From Oscillospiraceae bacterium (GTDB lineage: Bacteria > Bacillota > Clostridia > Oscillospirales > Ruminococcaceae): DNA of 64,000 nt. Position 1 is the stretch's first letter; each line of letters starts with the position of its first letter. The stretch lies in assembly GCA_017472965.1 (NCBI GenBank), contig JAFUNR010000007.1:1-64000 (forward strand), written 5' to 3'. Under the pieces are notes generated by a model. It ran no database searches. It was given only the letters and a program-made list of their open reading frames with translations, and had not been told where the DNA came from. This document shows positions 1-7,763 of this stretch, one piece after another. The translations under genes were made by a program, and so were the position numbers.

Positions 1-320
1 AGGGCGGCGACCCCACCGGCACCGGCATGGGCGGCCCCGGCTGGCAGATCAAGGGCGAATTTGCCGCGAACGGCGTGAAGAACGACCTGAAGCACACCCG
101 CGGCGTGCTTTCCATGGCCCGCAGCATGGCGCCGGATTCCGCCGGCAGCCAGTTCTTCATCATGCACCAGAACGCCCCCCATCTGGACGGCCAGTACGCC
201 GCTTTCGGCAAGCTGGTGGAGGGCATTGAGGTGGTGGATGAGATCGCCAATACCCCCACCGATTTCCGCGATAAGCCCCGCACCCCCGTTGTTATCAAAA
301 GCATGACGGTGGTGGAGTAA
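1..320 (+). CDS. Peptidyl-prolyl cis-trans isomerase, cyclophilin type (3' part)
   Basis: The reading frame is open from the first full codon at base 3, so the gene starts before the window. Cyclophilins catalyse cis-trans isomerisation of X-Pro bonds to assist folding. The visible part carries the cyclophilin core: GDPTGTGMGGPGW, then GVLSMARS, SAGSQFFI, HLDGQYAAFGKLVEG and a C-terminal MTVVE. The catalytic Arg lies upstream of the window. The next gene starts 3 bp after the stop, so the two are probably co-transcribed. The N-terminus is missing, so export cannot be judged. Confidence 0.93.
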   Translation, partial: GGDPTGTGMGGPGWQIKGEFAANGVKNDLKHTRGVLSMARSMAPDSAGSQFFIMHQNAPHLDGQYAAFGKLVEGIEVVDEIANTPTDFRDKPRTPVVIKSMTVVE

Positions 321-323
321 GCC

Positions 324-884
324 ATGAAAGGCAACAAACGCACCCTGCTGGTGCTGCTGGCCATTGTGGCGCTGCTGGGGGTATCGCTGTTCGGGCTGCT
401 GCAGCTGCTGGACTGGCTGATGCTGCGCAACGCCGACCCCGCCGCGGATGATCCCGCCGCCGCCGGCGTAGCCGCAAACGGCCCGGCAGATAAGCTGGAT
501 GCCTCCAACCGGTGGGATGTGGTTTTCCCCGCCTATCAGGATGGCCGCACCGCCGCCAATGCCGCAGCCTATGACTATGAGCCATTCATCGTCACATTCT
601 GCCTGCCGGAGGGCTGGCTGACCGTGCTGCCTCCCGTTGAAGAACGCACCGGCACCGCCCCCTACACCCCGGTACAGCTGGTGGATGAGACCGGCGCAGT
701 GATGGGCACGCTGGGCTTTGAACCGGCTGGCGGTGAAGCAGGGCTTTCCCTTGAGGACTTTTGCGCCGTGCTGCAGACGGAAGTTCCCGCCGTGCGCATC
801 ACCTTAAACCTGAGCGAAGAGGTGATCACGCCGGACTGCTTTGCCGGTGTGGCAAACAGCCTTACCGTTTCGCCCGCGGCGTAA
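324..884 (+). CDS. Membrane-anchored hypothetical protein
   Basis: A 186-aa protein with one N-terminal hydrophobic segment (about residues 7-32, rich in Leu/Val) after a basic MKGNKR start. This suggests a signal anchor with the rest outside the membrane. An Ala/Asp/Pro-rich linker (about 35-60) follows, then a globular part with FIVTFCLPEGWLTVLP. I recognise no family. It starts 3 bp after the cyclophilin gene, with its ribosome site (GGTGGTGGAG) inside that gene's end, which points to translational coupling. A terminator follows at 917-957. Confidence 0.75.
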   Translation: MKGNKRTLLVLLAIVALLGVSLFGLLQLLDWLMLRNADPAADDPAAAGVAANGPADKLDASNRWDVVFPAYQDGRTAANAAAYDYEPFIVTFCLPEGWLTVLPPVEERTGTAPYTPVQLVDETGAVMGTLGFEPAGGEAGLSLEDFCAVLQTEVPAVRITLNLSEEVITPDCFAGVANSLTVSPAA

Positions 885-916
885 CGCTGCCGGCAGCACA
901 GAACCGCACGCTTTGA

Positions 917-957
917 CCGCTGCTGTCCCCAAAAAGGACGGCGGCGGTTTTCTTTTG
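917..957 (+). terminator. Intrinsic terminator
   Basis: CCGCTGCTGTCC and GGACGGCGGCGG form a 12-bp stem with two G-U pairs and a short A-rich loop, followed by TTTTCTTTT. It ends the cyclophilin/membrane-protein unit. Confidence 0.85.
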
Positions 958-1064
958 CCTTTACCTTGTCGGATCAGGTGCATCCTCCGTTTAGAAAAGA
1001 CTGCACCGGGTCACTCCCGTGGGAAAAATGTCACAATTTGATGCTTTTGCAGGCGGCGGCACGC

Positions 1065-1093
1065 TTGTCACAGGGCGTGCGGGATGGTATAAT
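1065..1093 (+). promoter_or_regulatory. Sigma-A promoter of the nucleosidase gene
   Basis: TTGTCA at 1065-1070 and TATAAT at 1088-1093 are 17 bp apart. The start codon at 1148 is preceded by AAAGGAG. The rest of the 885-1147 gap holds only the upstream terminator. Confidence 0.85.
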
Positions 1094-1147
1094 AAAAACC
1101 AAATGTACAACACAGCCTGTTTTGGGCCAGAATAAAGGAGAACCACC

Positions 1148-1831
1148 ATGATCTATGGCATTATGGGCGCCATGCCCGAGGAGATCCGCCTGATGAGCAG
1201 CGAGCTGACCGATACCGTCACCCGCCGCGTGGCGGATGTGGATTTCATCACCGGCAGCTATGCAGGACACACCGTCACGCTGTGCTGCGCCGGCATGGGC
1301 AAAACCAACGCCGCCGCCGCCACCCAGATCCTGATCTCGGTGTTCGGGGCCGAGCGCATCGTGTTCAGCGGCATTGCGGGCAACTGCTCACCGCTGCTGC
1401 GCGTGGGCGATGTGGCCGTGGGAAGCGAGCTGATCCACCACGATATCGACAACCTGACATTGGAGAACACCGGTCTGAAGGCCGAGCTTTACCGTGCCGA
1501 CCCCGCGCTGGTGGCTGCCGCCGAGGCTGCCTGTGCCGCACAGGGGGTGCACGCCGTCACCGGACGCATCGCCACCGGCGAGCAGTTCATCTGCGAAAGC
1601 AGCGTCAAAAACGCCATCATCGAACGCTGCAGCCCGCTCTGCGTGGAGATGGAGGGCGCCGCCGTGGCACAGGTCTCCGTCAAAAACAGCGTGCCCTTTG
1701 TGGTGGTGCGCGCCATGAGCGACGATGCCGACGAGGCCGCTTTTGAAAAGCTGGTGGTCAGGCAGTTTGACATCAGCGAATACTGCAACACCGCCGCAGC
1801 CATCGTGCTGGATATCATCCGCAGCGCGTAA
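1148..1831 (+). CDS. mtnN: 5'-methylthioadenosine/S-adenosylhomocysteine nucleosidase
   Basis: A 227-aa protein, the usual length for MTA/SAH nucleosidase. The enzyme hydrolyses MTA and SAH to adenine and the thioribose product in cytosolic methionine salvage. Visible signatures are the N-terminal MGAMPEE (the Glu pair includes the catalytic acid region), the phosphate-nucleoside loop VFSGIAGN, the substrate-binding VEMEGAAVAQ and the catalytic Asp region MSDDADE. It has its own promoter and a good ribosome site. The next gene begins about 100 bp downstream with no clear terminator between. Confidence 0.95.
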   Translation: MIYGIMGAMPEEIRLMSSELTDTVTRRVADVDFITGSYAGHTVTLCCAGMGKTNAAAATQILISVFGAERIVFSGIAGNCSPLLRVGDVAVGSELIHHDIDNLTLENTGLKAELYRADPALVAAAEAACAAQGVHAVTGRIATGEQFICESSVKNAIIERCSPLCVEMEGAAVAQVSVKNSVPFVVVRAMSDDADEAAFEKLVVRQFDISEYCNTAAAIVLDIIRSA

Positions 1832-1933
1832 AACCGCCGCAGGAAAAGTTCGTCTTTTCACAAAAACGCCGCAGACAGGGCATATGCCTGCGCCACGCCC
1901 GGTTCATCTGTTTCAGAAAAAGAGGAAAGACAC

Positions 1934-3193
1934 ATGAAAACACCCGTCATCCGTACCGCCGTATGGGGGCTGATCTGCGTGCTGCTGCTGGCACTGACCG
2001 GCTGCGCCCCGGCTTCTTCGCCGTCCTCCGCCGTTTTGCCCGAAAGCAGCGCCGTCCACGATACCACCGCAGCCGAAACACCTGACAGCACCGCCCCGAC
2101 CGCCGATGCTGCTCCGGAGGATACAGCCGCAAGCGAGGCCGAAGACCCCAGCGTACTGCCGCTGTCCCGGCAGCACTATGACAAGCTGGACGATACGCAG
2201 CGTCAGCTTTACAGTGAAATGTACGCCATCGTTTCCGCCTTTGCCGAGACCGGCCCGCTGAGCCCCGCACCAAAAGAAGCGCTGGATGCGGCTTTTCTGG
2301 CTCTGTGTGAAGATCACCCCGAGCTTTTCTGGCTGACCAGCTACAGCGGCAGCTACACCAGCCTTGATGACGTGGTCACCTCCGTGGAGTTCCGACCCGG
2401 CTACAGCATCACGGCGGCGGAAAAGCCGGCGCTGACCGCTGCGCTGGAAAGCCGCCGCGATGAGCTTCTGAACGCCATGAATGCCGAACTGCCCGCCGAT
2501 GCCAGCGATGCCGACCGCGCCTATTATCTTTTCAACGCCATCATACAGAACACCTTCTATGACCAGTTCACGCCCGCGGATCAGCTGGCGGACCAGTCGG
2601 CAGTCTCCTGCCTTGTGGATGGATGGGCCGTGTGCGCCGGATACGCCCGGGCCCTGCAGTACCTGCTGATGAGTGCGGATATCCCCTGCAGCACCGTCAG
2701 CGGCACAGCAAACGGTATGCCGCACTCATGGGTACTGGCACAGCTGGACGGCGAATGGTACCATATGGACCCCACATGGGCCGATTCGGACGAGCTCTTC
2801 GGCGGCAGGGAATTGCTGCTCTGTGAATATTTCGTCATGACCACCGAACAGCTGCTGCTCTCTCACACGCCGCAGGCGGATGACCTGCCCCTGTGCACCG
2901 CCGAAGATGCCGATATTTTCGTGCGCCGCGGCACCAGACTGGCGCAGTGGGATACCATCGCACTGGAAAATCTGCTGCGCGAAGCCGCCGCCGCCGGGGA
3001 ACACGCGCTGAGTCTGGAGCTGACCGACCCCGCCGCATGGAGCAGCGCCCGCGCCGCTCTGGATAACGGCGAGATGCTCCGGCTGCTGCGCAGCGTTGCC
3101 GACACGGTTCCGGCACTGGACACACGGTCACTGCAATATTACCCCAACGACACCCGTCAGGTTCTGCATCTGATCCTGACCTATACGCAGTAA
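1934..3193 (+). CDS. Transglutaminase-like lipoprotein
   Basis: A 419-aa exported lipoprotein. A basic N-terminus and hydrophobic stretch lead to lipobox LTGC (Cys24), then a Ser/Ala/Thr/Pro-rich linker to about residue 70. The C-terminal half carries the transglutaminase-like triad: Cys234 in WAVCAGYA, His264 in MPHSWVLA and Asp279 in HMDPTWAD. This spacing is typical of the family, which includes peptidases and crosslinking enzymes on the cell surface. The substrate is unknown. The start has ribosome site GAGGAAAG. A bidirectional terminator separates it from convergent ychF. Confidence 0.9.
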   Translation: MKTPVIRTAVWGLICVLLLALTGCAPASSPSSAVLPESSAVHDTTAAETPDSTAPTADAAPEDTAASEAEDPSVLPLSRQHYDKLDDTQRQLYSEMYAIVSAFAETGPLSPAPKEALDAAFLALCEDHPELFWLTSYSGSYTSLDDVVTSVEFRPGYSITAAEKPALTAALESRRDELLNAMNAELPADASDADRAYYLFNAIIQNTFYDQFTPADQLADQSAVSCLVDGWAVCAGYARALQYLLMSADIPCSTVSGTANGMPHSWVLAQLDGEWYHMDPTWADSDELFGGRELLLCEYFVMTTEQLLLSHTPQADDLPLCTAEDADIFVRRGTRLAQWDTIALENLLREAAAAGEHALSLELTDPAAWSSARAALDNGEMLRLLRSVADTVPALDTRSLQYYPNDTRQVLHLILTYTQ

Positions 3194-3222
3194 ACTGCCC
3201 CGCAAACGGATTTTGAGCAAAC

Positions 3223-3262
3223 AAAAACGGAAGACACCCTGCCGTGTCTTCCGTTTTTTTTT
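3223..3262. terminator. Bidirectional intrinsic terminator
   Basis: AAAAACGGAAGACAC and GTGTCTTCCGTTTTT pair across a short loop, with A and T tracts on both sides. It serves the plus-strand lipoprotein and the minus-strand ychF gene. Confidence 0.92.
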
Positions 3263-3289
3263 GCTCTTTTTCATTTTTTCGCCTGTGCA

Positions 3290-4414
3290 TCACACCTTGA
3301 ACAGGAATTCGATGATATCGCCGTCGGCAACGATGTATTCCTTGCCCTCGGTGCGCTGCAGGCCCTTCGCCTTGACGGCGGCCATATCATAGCCGCACTC
3401 GGCAAAGGTATCGTAGGCCACCACGCTGGCGCGGATGAAGCCGCGCTCGAAATCGGAGTGGATCTTGCCGGCGGCCTGCGGGGCGCGGGTGCCCTTTTTG
3501 ATGGTCCATGCGCGGCATTCCTTTTTGCCGTCGGTGAGGAAGCTGATCAGGCCCAGCAGCGCGTAGCTCTTCTGGATCAGCTTATCCAGACCGCAGCCGT
3601 CGGTGATGCCGAACTCGGCCAGCAGCTCGGCCTTTTCCTCCGGCTCCATACCGGCCACATCCTCTTCGATCTTGGCACAGATGGGCAGACAGGCGCTGCC
3701 CTCCTTGCCGGCGATGGCCTCCACGATCCTGACATATTCGTTATTCTCCACGCCGTCGATCAGATCGTCCTCGCTGACATTGGCAGCGTAGATGATGGGC
3801 TTGGCGGACAGCAGATGCATATCCTCAAACACGGCCTTTTCGCCGTCGGTTTCCACCGGCATGCTGCGGGCGTTTTTGCCGTCGGACAGATGCTCGATGA
3901 GCGCCATGAGGAATTTTTCCTCGGCGGCGAGGGTCTTGTCGCCCTTCATGGCCTTGCGGGTGCGGTCCAGACGGCGCTCCACCAGCTCCAGATCGGAGAG
4001 GATCAGCTCCAGATCGATGGCCTCGATATCGCCGGCGGGATCCACGCCCACGGGCTTGTTCACATCCTCCACCACGTGGATGATGTTGTCATCGTCAAAG
4101 CAGCGCACCACATGCACGATGGCATCCACCTCGCGGATGTTGCCAAGGAACTTGTTGCCAAGGCCCGCGCCCTTGGAAGCGCCCTTGACCAGACCGGCGA
4201 TATCCACGAATTCGATGATGGCGGGGGTCTTTTTGTCGGTATCCCAGATCTCGGCCAGCTTGTCCAGCCGGGCATCCGGCACGGGCACGATGCCCACATT
4301 GGGCTCGATGGTGCAGAACGGATAGTTCTGGGCTTCGGCGTTCTGGGTGTTGGTGATGGCATTGAACAGGGTGGACTTGCCCACATTGGGCAGACCGACG
4401 ATACCAAGCTTCAT
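3290..4414 (-). CDS. ychF: Ribosome-binding GTPase/ATPase YchF (OLA1 family)
   Basis: A 374-aa cytosolic P-loop NTPase of the Obg/OLA1 group, which binds ribosomes and hydrolyses ATP in preference to GTP. The start at MKLGIVGLPNVGKST is chosen because the G1 loop (GLPNVGKS) is at the extreme N-terminus in this family. G3 DIAGLVKGA, the middle coiled-coil insertion, and the C-terminal TGS-like domain (ending DGDIIEFLFKV) are all visible. Upstream in-frame codons would overlap the promoter. It is a single-gene unit between a terminator and its own promoter. Confidence 0.97.
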   Translation of the reverse strand: MKLGIVGLPNVGKSTLFNAITNTQNAEAQNYPFCTIEPNVGIVPVPDARLDKLAEIWDTDKKTPAIIEFVDIAGLVKGASKGAGLGNKFLGNIREVDAIVHVVRCFDDDNIIHVVEDVNKPVGVDPAGDIEAIDLELILSDLELVERRLDRTRKAMKGDKTLAAEEKFLMALIEHLSDGKNARSMPVETDGEKAVFEDMHLLSAKPIIYAANVSEDDLIDGVENNEYVRIVEAIAGKEGSACLPICAKIEEDVAGMEPEEKAELLAEFGITDGCGLDKLIQKSYALLGLISFLTDGKKECRAWTIKKGTRAPQAAGKIHSDFERGFIRASVVAYDTFAECGYDMAAVKAKGLQRTEGKEYIVADGDIIEFLFKV

Positions 4415-4478
4415 AGTTTTATCTCCCTTGCGGTGTGCCGCGGCTTTCATTCGGCACGGCATATTTTTTCAATTTTAT

Positions 4479-4507
4479 ATTATATAACACACCCCCGGAA
4501 AACGCAA
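4479..4507 (-). promoter_or_regulatory. Promoter of ychF
   Basis: On the minus strand, TTGCGT (4502-4507) and TATAAT (4479-4484) are 17 bp apart, about 65 bp before the ychF start. The -35 overlaps the terminator-like hairpin at the end of the upstream AraC gene. Confidence 0.75.
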
Positions 4508-4528
4508 GCGGTTCTTTTGCAAACCGCT
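4497..4528 (-). terminator. Probable terminator of the AraC-type gene
   Basis: On the minus strand, AGCGGTT and AACCGCT (4507-4513 and 4522-4528) pair across an 8-nt loop and are followed by a short T tract (GCGTTTTCC). The stem is modest, so termination may be partial. Confidence 0.45.
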
Positions 4529-4624
4529 GCTGTGCATCAGCGGCCGCGGGGAGATCCCGCCCTGCGGCTGCGGACAGACGCACGCAGCCCGCGTTTACCG
4601 CTGCGCCCGGGCGCACCCTGCACA

Positions 4625-5350
4625 TCAGGGCATATTCCGGTATTCGCGGGGGGATACCCCGACCGCTTTTCTGAAACAGCGGGAAAAGTACAAAGGGTCG
4701 GGAAAACCGCATTGATCGGCTATCGTGCCGATGGAATACTGCGGAACGCTTCGAAGCAGCTTTTTTGCCTGATTGATTTTGAGATCCGTCAGGTATTCCA
4801 TCGGCGTAATGCCGAAATCTTTTTTGAAGCAGCGGCGGATGTAATCGGGATGATAGCGGAATCTGCCCGAAAGAGTCTCCATATCAAGGTTGGGATTTGA
4901 AAAATTCCGGATCAGATGATCCCGGATCGCATAAGACAGCGTACCGGATTTGTTTTCCTGCCGGGTATCCAGAATCAGCTGGATCATAAACCGAAGCAGC
5001 TCCTCCAGAGAGGTCCGGTAGCCCTGCTCTCTTTTTAAATACAGCTGAAAGAGCAGCTGGCCCAGCTCTGTCAGCGATTCCAGATGATTCAGCGCGTACA
5101 GGGAATCGCCCGAAAAAGGCAGATCGTCGCACAGAATATGGATATCCTGATAACAGGAATCGGACAGGATCTTATGCTTCATATTCGGCGGTGTGATATA
5201 CACCGAACCACCGGAAAAGACAAATTCCTGATCGGGAACGATCACCGTGCCGGTTCCGTACAGCGGAATTACGATCTCCCAGTGCGGATGCGAATGCTCC
5301 TTGCAGCCGGTAATGTTTTCGGGGCTTTTTGCAACAAGATACGTTTTCAT
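4625..5350 (-). CDS. AraC-family transcriptional regulator with cupin sensor
   Basis: A 241-aa protein. The N-terminal half is a cupin-like sensor (SHPHWEIVIPLYG; PPNMKHKI), the usual place for a small-molecule ligand such as a sugar. The C-terminal part (about 145-240) holds two helix-turn-helix motifs of the AraC family: LDMETLSGRFRYHPDYIRRCFKK, split by GITPMEYL, then IGTIADQCGFPDPLYFSRCFRK with GVSPREYR. It is divergent from the gene at 5562, which it may regulate. The ligand is unknown. Confidence 0.92.
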   Translation of the reverse strand: MKTYLVAKSPENITGCKEHSHPHWEIVIPLYGTGTVIVPDQEFVFSGGSVYITPPNMKHKILSDSCYQDIHILCDDLPFSGDSLYALNHLESLTELGQLLFQLYLKREQGYRTSLEELLRFMIQLILDTRQENKSGTLSYAIRDHLIRNFSNPNLDMETLSGRFRYHPDYIRRCFKKDFGITPMEYLTDLKINQAKKLLRSVPQYSIGTIADQCGFPDPLYFSRCFRKAVGVSPREYRNMP

Positions 5351-5454
5351 GAATCCTACCTTTGAAAGATCAGTCTGACCGGATCGAACAGCTTTTGCAA
5401 CTGGATTTTACCACAAAAAGTCTGAAATGTCCATATTTATATCGCCGTGCGTCC

Positions 5455-5483
5455 TGTTGCGGAGCAAGCTGCTCTTATATAAT
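5455..5483 (+). promoter_or_regulatory. Promoter with weak -35
   Basis: The -10 is TATAAT at 5478-5483. The -35 is poor (TGTTGC at 17 bp spacing, or TTGCGG at 15 bp), as expected for an activator-dependent promoter next to a divergent AraC-type gene. It drives the gene at 5562. Confidence 0.6.
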
Positions 5484-5561
5484 GAAACCGGAAAGAGGCG
5501 GTCTTCAGTCCGGCGGATAAAAAACGATGCTGTACAGGCAGCGGAAAGAGAGGCTACACCT

Positions 5562-6419
5562 ATGATGCAGTTTCCAAGAACAGAAGTAGAGGGACTTTCC
5601 TTATCCCGAATGATCATCGGCTCCAACTGGATGGCAGGCTACAGCCACAGAAGTCCGTCGGCAGACAGAATGATCGTCGAGCGGCATTCCACCACAAAAA
5701 ATCTGGTGCCCATGCTGGAAACCTTTCAGGAGTACGGAGTCGACACCATTATGGCGCTTTTTTCCCAGCATCCCGTTATCGTGCAGGCGATCAGGGAAGC
5801 CAGTGAAAAAACAGGAAAAGAGTTTATTCTGGTGGATACGCCCATTATCAATGTGGACGATTCCGCGACAGCCAGAGCCGAGGCAAAGGCGATCATTCAG
5901 AAGAGCAGGGAGATCGGCTCCAAAATCTGTCTGATCCATCACTCCAGCGCGGAACAGCTGGTAAATAAAAACAAACGCACGATGGACCGTCTGGACGATT
6001 ACACCTATATGATCCGTGAGGCCGGTATGATCCCCGGTCTTTCTGCGCATATGCCGGAGCTGATCGTATACAGCGATCTGAACGGGTATGATGTACAGAC
6101 CTATATTCAGATCTACAACTGCATGGGCTTCCTGATGCAGGTGGAGGTGGAGACCGTCAATCAGATCATCCACGATGCCAAGAAACCTGTGATGACGATC
6201 AAGCCCATGGCAGCCGGAAGAACGACCCCTTTCGTGGGCCTGAACTTTAACTGGGCAACCCTGCGCGACTGCGATATGGTCACCGTCGGCTGTTTTAACG
6301 AGCACGAGGCAAGAGAGGATATCGAGATCTCGCTGGCCGCGCTGGAACGCAGACGCGTGAACATCGAAAAGCGCAGCAGCCCGAACCAAAAGCAGGATGC
6401 CTTCGGCGGGAATCAATAA
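5562..6419 (+). CDS. Uncharacterised protein, TIM-barrel-like
   Basis: A 285-aa protein that I cannot assign to a named family. The start at 5562 is chosen for ribosome site GAAAGAGAGG; the frame stays open upstream but has no better site. Alternating strand and helix segments, HPVIVQAIREAS, LIHHSSAEQL and a late MTIKPMAAGRT with DMVTVGCFNEHEA, resemble the C-terminal half of aldo/keto-reductase-like or amidohydrolase-like barrels. That is only a pattern resemblance. It has no signal peptide. The divergent AraC gene suggests a catabolic enzyme. Confidence 0.8.
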   Translation: MMQFPRTEVEGLSLSRMIIGSNWMAGYSHRSPSADRMIVERHSTTKNLVPMLETFQEYGVDTIMALFSQHPVIVQAIREASEKTGKEFILVDTPIINVDDSATARAEAKAIIQKSREIGSKICLIHHSSAEQLVNKNKRTMDRLDDYTYMIREAGMIPGLSAHMPELIVYSDLNGYDVQTYIQIYNCMGFLMQVEVETVNQIIHDAKKPVMTIKPMAAGRTTPFVGLNFNWATLRDCDMVTVGCFNEHEAREDIEISLAALERRRVNIEKRSSPNQKQDAFGGNQ

Positions 6420-6460
6420 AAGCCGATGGCGGGCCGGTGCGCCTGCGGAAAAATTCGCTG

Positions 6461-6489
6461 TTGTTCTGCGGCGGCAGATGTGCTATAGT
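6461..6489 (+). promoter_or_regulatory. Promoter of the esterase gene
   Basis: TTGTTC (6461-6466) and TATAGT (6484-6489) are 17 bp apart, 48 bp upstream of the start at 6537, which has ribosome site AAAGGAC. Confidence 0.7.
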
Positions 6490-6536
6490 AAAGAAAAAGC
6501 GGTCTGTGCGGCCGCACTGAAAGGACGGAACGGATT

Positions 6537-7340
6537 ATGGCACTGATGCATGTGGATTTCTTCTCGCGCACACTGGGGATGTGCATGAATATGGATGTGA
6601 TCCTGCCGGAGAACACCGAAGGGCTGATCGGCATGGGCGGCAAGGCGCAGGCCGGCTTTCCCACGCTGTACCTGCTGCACGGCATGAGCGACGACCACAC
6701 CATCTGGCAGCGCCGCACCAACATCGAGCGGTATGTGGCGGATAAAAATCTGGCGGTGGTGATGCCCAGCACCCATCTGGCATGGTACACCGACACCGCC
6801 TACGGGCTGAATTACCTGACCTATATCAGCGAGGAGCTGCCCGCCGTGTGCCGCGGCTTTTTCCGCGGCATGAGCGAAAAGCGGGAGGATACCTTCATCG
6901 CCGGGCTCTCCATGGGCGGCTACGGCGCATGGAAGGCAGCGCTGACCCATCCGGAGACCTTCTCCCACGCGGCCAGCCTTTCCGGTGCGGTGGATATGCC
7001 CGTGCGCATGAGCAGGCGCGCCACGCTGGGCACCAAGGCTTCGGAGGCCTACTGGCAGGGCATTTTCGGCGATCTGGACAAGATGGAAAACGGTCCTCAC
7101 GACCTGCTGTATCTGGCGAAGAACTGCAAGGCGGCGGGCACGCTGCCAAAGCTTTTCCAGTGCTGCGGCACCGAGGATGCGCTGTATCCCATGAATGCGG
7201 AGATGCGCCAAAAGCTGCTGGATGCCGGTATTTCCCCCACATGGGAGGAGGGCCCCGGCGACCACAACTGGGCCTACTGGGATGAAACGATCCAGCGCGT
7301 GCTGGCATGGCTGCCGCTGGAAAAACCGGCAGAGAAGTAA
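6537..7340 (+). CDS. Esterase D / tributyrin-esterase family hydrolase
   Basis: A 267-aa cytosolic alpha/beta hydrolase of the putative-esterase family, which cleaves short-chain acyl esters. The nucleophile elbow is GLSMGGYGAWKAAL; the oxyanion-hole region is YLLHGMSDDHTIW. The acid is probably Asp in CGTEDALYP and the base His in GDHNWAYWDE. Length and N-terminal MHVDFFSRTLG match the EstA-type proteins of lactic acid bacteria and clostridia. It is a single-gene unit with its own promoter and a strong terminator. The natural substrate cannot be read from sequence. Confidence 0.92.
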   Translation: MALMHVDFFSRTLGMCMNMDVILPENTEGLIGMGGKAQAGFPTLYLLHGMSDDHTIWQRRTNIERYVADKNLAVVMPSTHLAWYTDTAYGLNYLTYISEELPAVCRGFFRGMSEKREDTFIAGLSMGGYGAWKAALTHPETFSHAASLSGAVDMPVRMSRRATLGTKASEAYWQGIFGDLDKMENGPHDLLYLAKNCKAAGTLPKLFQCCGTEDALYPMNAEMRQKLLDAGISPTWEEGPGDHNWAYWDETIQRVLAWLPLEKPAEK

Positions 7341-7397
7341 AAAGAACCGGAGCCGCTGCGGGGAGACAATATCCCGCAGCGGCTCCGGTTCTTTTTA
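7340..7397. terminator. Strong bidirectional terminator
   Basis: A stem of more than 20 bp (AAAAGAACCGGAGCCGCTGC with its complement) surrounds a short loop and is flanked by A and T tracts. It lies between the convergent esterase gene and the small gene ending at 7409. Confidence 0.95.
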
Positions 7398-7408
7398 CTT
7401 TTGAATGC

Positions 7409-7555
7409 TCAATCCTGCTTTTCGGTATCGAACCCGATCACGATATCCATCAGGGTCAGGTTGGAGGTGGCACTGCACAGCGGCTGCAGGAACAGCTCGA
7501 TTTTGGATCCGTCGGGCAGCAGCGGGCGGGAAAGCACGGAATATGCCAGATTCAT
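7409..7555 (-). CDS. Small hypothetical protein (48 aa)
   Basis: A 48-aa protein starting MNLAYSVLSRPLLPDGSKIE, of no recognised family. The start is chosen because AAAAAGGAG sits just before this ATG, and because the promoter -10 at 7611-7616 overlaps the only earlier ATG, which therefore cannot be used. It ends directly at the bidirectional terminator. A dedicated promoter, ribosome site and terminator argue that it is real despite its size. Confidence 0.6.
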   Translation of the reverse strand: MNLAYSVLSRPLLPDGSKIELFLQPLCSATSNLTLMDIVIGFDTEKQD

Positions 7556-7610
7556 ACGCTCCTTTTTGATCGACTCTTTCTTTTTGTACACCGCGGCAGC
7601 TTTTGTTTCC

Positions 7611-7639
7611 ATTGTATCGGCGCTGTCCGGTGCGGTCAA
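7611..7639 (-). promoter_or_regulatory. Near-consensus promoter of the 48-aa gene
   Basis: On the minus strand, TTGACC (7634-7639) and TACAAT (7611-7616) are 17 bp apart. The transcript would begin near 7604 and give a leader of about 50 nt. Confidence 0.75.
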
Positions 7640-7689
7640 GCACACAGCCTCCCGATTTATCGGCAAATCTTCCCGCCTGCTGAAACCGG

Positions 7690-7718
7690 TTGCAAAAAAA
7701 TCCGGTCTGTGTTAGCAT
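7690..7718 (+). promoter_or_regulatory. Promoter of the PocR-type regulator
   Basis: TTGCAA (7690-7695) and TAGCAT (7713-7718) are 17 bp apart. The spacer contains AAATCCGGTCT, which recurs in the promoter region of the sialic-acid unit at 18271-18281. Confidence 0.65.
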
Positions 7719-7763
7719 AAAGGCACAGGCAGCGCCGAATGCTGCACAAACGGAGGACAAGCC

